Shown here piece by piece: positions 15,591-17,865 of a stretch of 17,865 bases of DNA. The stretch is from DATLBA01 sp035527275 (GTDB lineage: Bacteria; Planctomycetota; Phycisphaerae; FEN-1346): contig DATLBA010000111.1 in assembly GCA_035527275.1 (NCBI GenBank), positions 1 to 17,865 of the forward strand, given 5' to 3'. The notes beneath the pieces were generated by a model, which searched no databases, was not told the DNA's origin, and was given only the letters and a program-made list of their open reading frames with translations. The translations under genes and the position numbers were made by a program. The first letter of the stretch is position 1. The number at the start of each line of letters is the position of its first letter.

Positions 15591-15607
15591 CGAACGTCCG
15601 ACGTTCG
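15591..15607. promoter_or_regulatory. Perfect short palindrome upstream of the Cys-rich gene
   Basis: CGAACGT (15591-15597), CCG, ACGTTCG (15601-15607): a perfect 7-bp inverted repeat about 70 bases upstream of the -35 box of the small Cys-rich gene and about 100 bases upstream of xseA. It could be an operator or simply a hairpin. The half-site looks like a LexA half-site, but the spacing is wrong. Confidence 0.3.
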
Positions 15608-15675
15608 GCGATCCTTATTCGAGGTTCGCCGTCGCCGCTTGCCCCGTCTGTCGGGGGTTCCCCCGCGCGAGGCCC

Positions 15676-15705
15676 TTGACTTTACACGTTGCTTTGCCCT
15701 AGGCT
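15676..15705 (+). promoter_or_regulatory. Possible promoter of the desulforedoxin-like gene
   Basis: TTGACT (15676-15681), an 18-base spacer and TAGGCT (15700-15705). The -35 is strong (five of six), the -10 is modest. A start near 15712 would leave a leader of about 38 bases to the ATG at 15750. Confidence 0.35.
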
Positions 15706-15749
15706 TCTGAGGAGCAGTGCGGATTCTTGGGCAAGGGAAGGAGACTACT

Positions 15750-15926
15750 ATGGCCGGTTGCGACGAAATGAAGGTCGGCGACGTTTACACGTGCCTTGAC
15801 TGCGGCCTGGAAGTGAAGGTCGTCAAGGCCTGCACCCCGGAAGGCGCCGAGGCATGCGGCTGCAAGACCCAGCCCAACCCGTGCGCCCTCTCCTGCTGCG
15901 GCAAAGAACTGGCCCTCAAGGAGTAG
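15750..15926 (+). CDS. Small Cys-rich desulforedoxin-like metalloprotein
   Basis: A 58-residue protein with nine cysteines (positions 4, 15, 18, 28, 36, 38, 45, 49, 50). The frame GDVYTCLDCGLEVKVV and the end LSCCGKELALKE resemble desulforedoxin and the N-terminal domain of desulfoferrodoxin, where CxxC plus an adjacent CC pair bind one iron through four thiolates. Between the two halves this protein has an insertion of about 20 residues carrying four further cysteines (ACTPEGAEACGCKTQPNPCA). The ATG at 15750 was chosen for its strong GGGAAGGAG site; an earlier ATG at 15717 lacks one. A role in electron transfer or oxidative-stress defence is inferred from the fold; binding of zinc or another metal is equally possible. 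It has its own promoter-like site and stands alone between two repeat copies. Confidence 0.75.
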   Translation: MAGCDEMKVGDVYTCLDCGLEVKVVKACTPEGAEACGCKTQPNPCALSCCGKELALKE

Positions 15927-15934
15927 CGCCGGGC

Positions 15935-15953
15935 CGGCACCGCCGTCGTGCCG
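15935..15953 (+). terminator. Hairpin after the desulforedoxin-like gene
   Basis: CGGCAC (15935-15940) pairs with GTGCCG (15948-15953), a 6-bp stem with a 7-base loop, 9 bases after the stop codon. There is no T tract directly after it; repeat copy 2 follows at once. Confidence 0.35.
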
Positions 15954-15986
15954 CATAGATACCCGATTCGCGGCCGGGTTTCAACC
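15954..15986. repeat. Direct repeat copy 2 (33 bp), downstream of the Cys-rich gene
   Basis: It matches 15490-15522 in the same orientation at 32 of 33 bases, with start-to-start spacing of 464 bases. The two copies bracket the desulforedoxin-like gene and its promoter-like site. The same 5-bp ACCCG/CGGGT stem is present. Confidence 0.85.
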
Positions 15987-16102
15987 GGTCCGCCGTTCAC
16001 CGGTCGGGTGCCCCCGGCGGTTTGTTGCAGCGCCGCGGGAACCCGCATGAGCCGCCGCTTTCACTGCCTCCCGTTGTTACTGCGCTGCGTCATTCCGACC
16101 GA

Positions 16103-16149
16103 GTCCCGATGTATATCGGGACGAGCGGAGGAATTTTACCCGCCGCTCG
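16103..16149. repeat. Two adjoining hairpins, REP-like intergenic element
   Basis: GTCCCGAT (16103-16110), a GTAT loop and ATCGGGAC (16115-16122) form a perfect 8-bp stem. It shares its last base with a second stem, CGAGCGG (16122-16128) with CCGCTCG (16143-16149), loop 14 bases. The surrounding text, starting CGTCATTCCGA at 16088 and continuing GAGCGGAGGAATTTT, resembles intergenic palindromic repeats I recall from several bacterial phyla. Only one copy is seen in this window. Confidence 0.55.
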
Positions 16150-16321
16150 GTTTGGCAAGCCATCTGCGTCCTCCCGCCCCGTGCTGAAACGTGGTGGATA
16201 TGTCCGACCGGCGGCCTCAGAGCATAAGCGTGAGGCATAGGCTGGAGGATGTTGAGCAAAAAATCCGGGATGTGTTACCAGGGTTGCCGATGAGCATAAT
16301 GCGGGGCGGGCGTGGGCGCCC

Positions 16322-17827
16322 TCATCGCCGCCTGGGCGGCCGCGGCCACCCGAAGAGGATGCTCTTCGTGTGGGCATTGATGGTGATCTTCCCTTCGGCC
16401 GCACTCCGGATCGTCTTGCCGTGAATGCGAAGGTTCTCGAACACGACGTATTCCACGCGGTGGTCGGCGTCGAAGCCGGCGATCTCGGACGGCGGCACAC
16501 GGGGGCCCGCGACGCAAACGTCCTTGAACCGGACACCGCGGATATGCCCCCGCTCCGGGTCGGTGCCCCACATGTCGGACCCGATGACGACCCGCAGCAG
16601 TTTGTCGCACGTGGCCTCGACCCGGATGTCCTCGAACGTGATGTTGCTGACCGTGCCCGAGTCCACCAGATACACACCCAGAGCGCTGAGCCGAGCCGTC
16701 AGCACGTCGCAGTTCCTGAACGTCACGTCGTGGATGGGCGCCCGCGTTTCGTACGTGATGCCGAGGGCGTACCCCCAGTCGTTCCAGAGGATACAGTCCT
16801 CGACGCGGATGTCGCTCGACTTGACGCCCGGCTGCACGGTCTTGACGGCGATGCTGTCGTCGTGGTTGCGGATGAAACAGTCGCGGATGCGGATGTGCCG
16901 GCAGCCCACGGGGATGATGCCGTCGCTGTTGAGGCGCCCGCTGATTTGCCGCACGTCCGAGACGTGCACGTCGCGGCTGCCGAAGAGGCACACGGCCCAG
17001 TTGGGCGAGTCGCGGAGCAGAATGCCCTCGATGCGGACGTCGGACGCGTCGGCCACCATAATCAGGATCTTGGCGGCGTGCGGTATGAGGCCGCCGTCCA
17101 GGATGCCCCGGCCGCTGATGCGGACATCCGAGACGCCCCGGACGTCCAGGATGCCCCTGCTGTAATACTTCAAGCCGCTCCGCTTCGAGAGGGCTGGTTT
17201 CTCGTCGGGCAGGATGTGGCCGCGCACCACGGCCCCGCCGGCGATGTACACGCGCTGGCCACTCTTGATGCGAATCGTGCCCGTCTTGTGGATACCGGGC
17301 CCGAAGTACAGGACGTTCGGGTCGCCGGGCTTGGGGCGATGCGTCTCCGGGGCGCCGGCGAACAGGTGCAGGACCTCGCGGTCCGAGCCGTCGAGCAGGA
17401 TCGTGAGTTTGCGCGGCCGGTCCAGTTCGAAGCGGATCGTCGCCCCTTCGACCTGCGGCCGGATGCCGGCCGAGAGCGGATGGACCGTGGCCGCCTTGAA
17501 CGGGCGCCGCGGCGTGACGGCGACCTCGACACGGCCCTCGAAGTCAAAGTACGCGAACGACACGGTCTCGGCCTCGGCCCCCATCTCATGGGTCCAGATC
17601 GAGTCAGGCGGCTTGGCGATGGCCTGCCGCACCTTCGCCCGGTAGACGAACAGCGGCTTGCCGCTGACACGCACCTCGTACTGCTCCGAAGACGGCTCTC
17701 CCTCGGGGCCCGGCCACGTCACGATGCGCGGCGTTGCTGCGTGCGTGCTTGCCATCGTGAGGCCCCAGAGAAGGGCCGTGCAGAGGGCGGTCCGAAGGGG
17801 TCTCCGTGGTTTGGGCGTCGCGGGCAA
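16322..17827 (-). CDS. Exported right-handed beta-helix glycoside hydrolase, GH28/GH49-like
   Basis: A 501-residue protein with a Sec signal peptide (RRPLRTALCTALLWGLTMASTHA, likely cleaved after residue 30). An N-terminal beta domain (about 35-170) leads into LYFGPGIHKTGTIRIKSG and VYIAGGAVVRGHI (about 173-205). The beta-helix then carries repeated DVRI..I-L turns. Probable catalytic acids are D302 in LNSDGI and D323-D324 in NHDDSIAVK, as in polysaccharide hydrolases of clan GH-N. The GHG and RIK motifs of true polygalacturonases are absent, and the ILWNDWGYALGI and VTFRNCDVL segments look closer to GH49 dextranase-type enzymes. The substrate is unknown. The start is taken as TTG 17827, the only start codon before the signal sequence (AAGGT lies upstream). 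The frame is open to the window edge, so a start beyond it is possible. The ATG at residue 25 would destroy the signal peptide. Confidence 0.82.
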   Translation of the reverse strand: MPATPKPRRPLRTALCTALLWGLTMASTHAATPRIVTWPGPEGEPSSEQYEVRVSGKPLFVYRAKVRQAIAKPPDSIWTHEMGAEAETVSFAYFDFEGRVEVAVTPRRPFKAATVHPLSAGIRPQVEGATIRFELDRPRKLTILLDGSDREVLHLFAGAPETHRPKPGDPNVLYFGPGIHKTGTIRIKSGQRVYIAGGAVVRGHILPDEKPALSKRSGLKYYSRGILDVRGVSDVRISGRGILDGGLIPHAAKILIMVADASDVRIEGILLRDSPNWAVCLFGSRDVHVSDVRQISGRLNSDGIIPVGCRHIRIRDCFIRNHDDSIAVKTVQPGVKSSDIRVEDCILWNDWGYALGITYETRAPIHDVTFRNCDVLTARLSALGVYLVDSGTVSNITFEDIRVEATCDKLLRVVIGSDMWGTDPERGHIRGVRFKDVCVAGPRVPPSEIAGFDADHRVEYVVFENLRIHGKTIRSAAEGKITINAHTKSILFGWPRPPRRR

Positions 17828-17865
17828 CGGTGTTACCTTGCTTCCTGGCCGTGGCGCGTAGCGCT

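Larger units (their letters stand above)
15927..16321. other. Gene-free region with repeat and hairpins
   Basis: This 395-base gap between the convergent desulforedoxin-like and glycoside hydrolase genes holds a hairpin (15935-15953), repeat copy 2 (15954-15986), two adjoining hairpins (16103-16149) and a weak 6-bp inverted repeat (16214-16219 with 16231-16236). No tRNA or convincing gene was seen. Open frames crossing it lack a ribosome binding site and recognisable similarity. Confidence 0.6.

Noticed and set aside
15591..15607. LexA (SOS) box
   Set aside because: Half-sites CGAAC and GTTCG are present, but they are 7 bases apart rather than the 4 of the Gram-positive type box.
16259..16264. 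T run on the minus strand after the glycoside hydrolase gene as an intrinsic terminator
   Set aside because: No stable stem directly precedes it in the direction of transcription.
16191..16424. Plus-strand frame encoding a short basic protein (MSDRRPQSISVRHRLEDVEQ from 16202)
   Set aside because: It runs about 100 bases into the 3' end of the glycoside hydrolase on the other strand, lacks a good ribosome binding site and turns into Arg/Gly-rich shadow sequence.
1..17865. CRISPR array, tRNA, rRNA or transposase
   Set aside because: No regularly spaced repeats, cloverleaf-like segment, rRNA-like text or transposase motifs were found by reading both strands.

Overview
The window looks like a piece of a high-GC Planctomycetota chromosome, probably from an uncultured lineage. 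It is Gram-negative in build: there is a LolCD-type lipoprotein exporter pair and there are signal-peptide proteins. Two protein types typical of planctomycetes are present: tandem DUF4159 domains, and a DUF1559-like (prepilin-associated) C-terminal domain on a secreted protein. Most of the DNA is dense coding sequence of very high GC with short intergenic gaps. No rRNA, tRNA, CRISPR array, integrase or insertion sequence was recognised.

Layout. (1) 1-1350 (+): 3' part of a tandem-DUF4159 protein. A hairpin at 1398-1430 separates it from a convergent minus-strand operon. (2) 6294-1470 (-): lysS, a LolC/E-FtsX-type permease, a LolD-type ATPase and a branched-chain aminotransferase, in transcription order. 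(3) 6470-8878 (+): a secreted protein with a DUF1559-like tail, then a YhaM-type HD exoribonuclease. The lysS operon and this pair diverge from a shared 175-base region with promoter-like sites in both directions. (4) 10657-9033 (-): a two-gene accessory module, TcmP plus a DUF5131 (phage Gp37/Gp68, three-Cys-motif) protein. It is translationally coupled and clearly lower in GC than its surroundings. (5) 11206-10841 (-) ylbF-like gene, diverging from 11434-13683 (+) RNase R. (6) 15492-13745 (-): xseA-xseB, both subunits of exonuclease VII. (7) 15750-15926 (+): a 58-residue cysteine-rich desulforedoxin-like protein, flanked by two copies of a roughly 33-bp direct repeat. (8) 16322-17827 (-): an exported beta-helix glycoside hydrolase of GH28/GH49 type.

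How it fits together. The centre is rich in nucleic-acid-processing functions: YhaM, RNase R, exonuclease VII, and a YlbF-family protein whose Bacillus relatives modulate RNA processing. The TcmP-DUF5131 pair sits inside this neighbourhood with its own promoter-like site and different composition. It is the best candidate for a poorly understood system here: a protein with a three-cysteine cluster motif reminiscent of radical-SAM enzymes, coupled to a methyltransferase-like partner. The pairing is a known co-occurrence, but its biochemical role is not established to my knowledge. Other points of interest are a membrane hairpin inserted in the Lol-like permease, the unusual cysteine insertion in the desulforedoxin-like protein, and the intergenic repeats and palindromes between 15490 and 16150.
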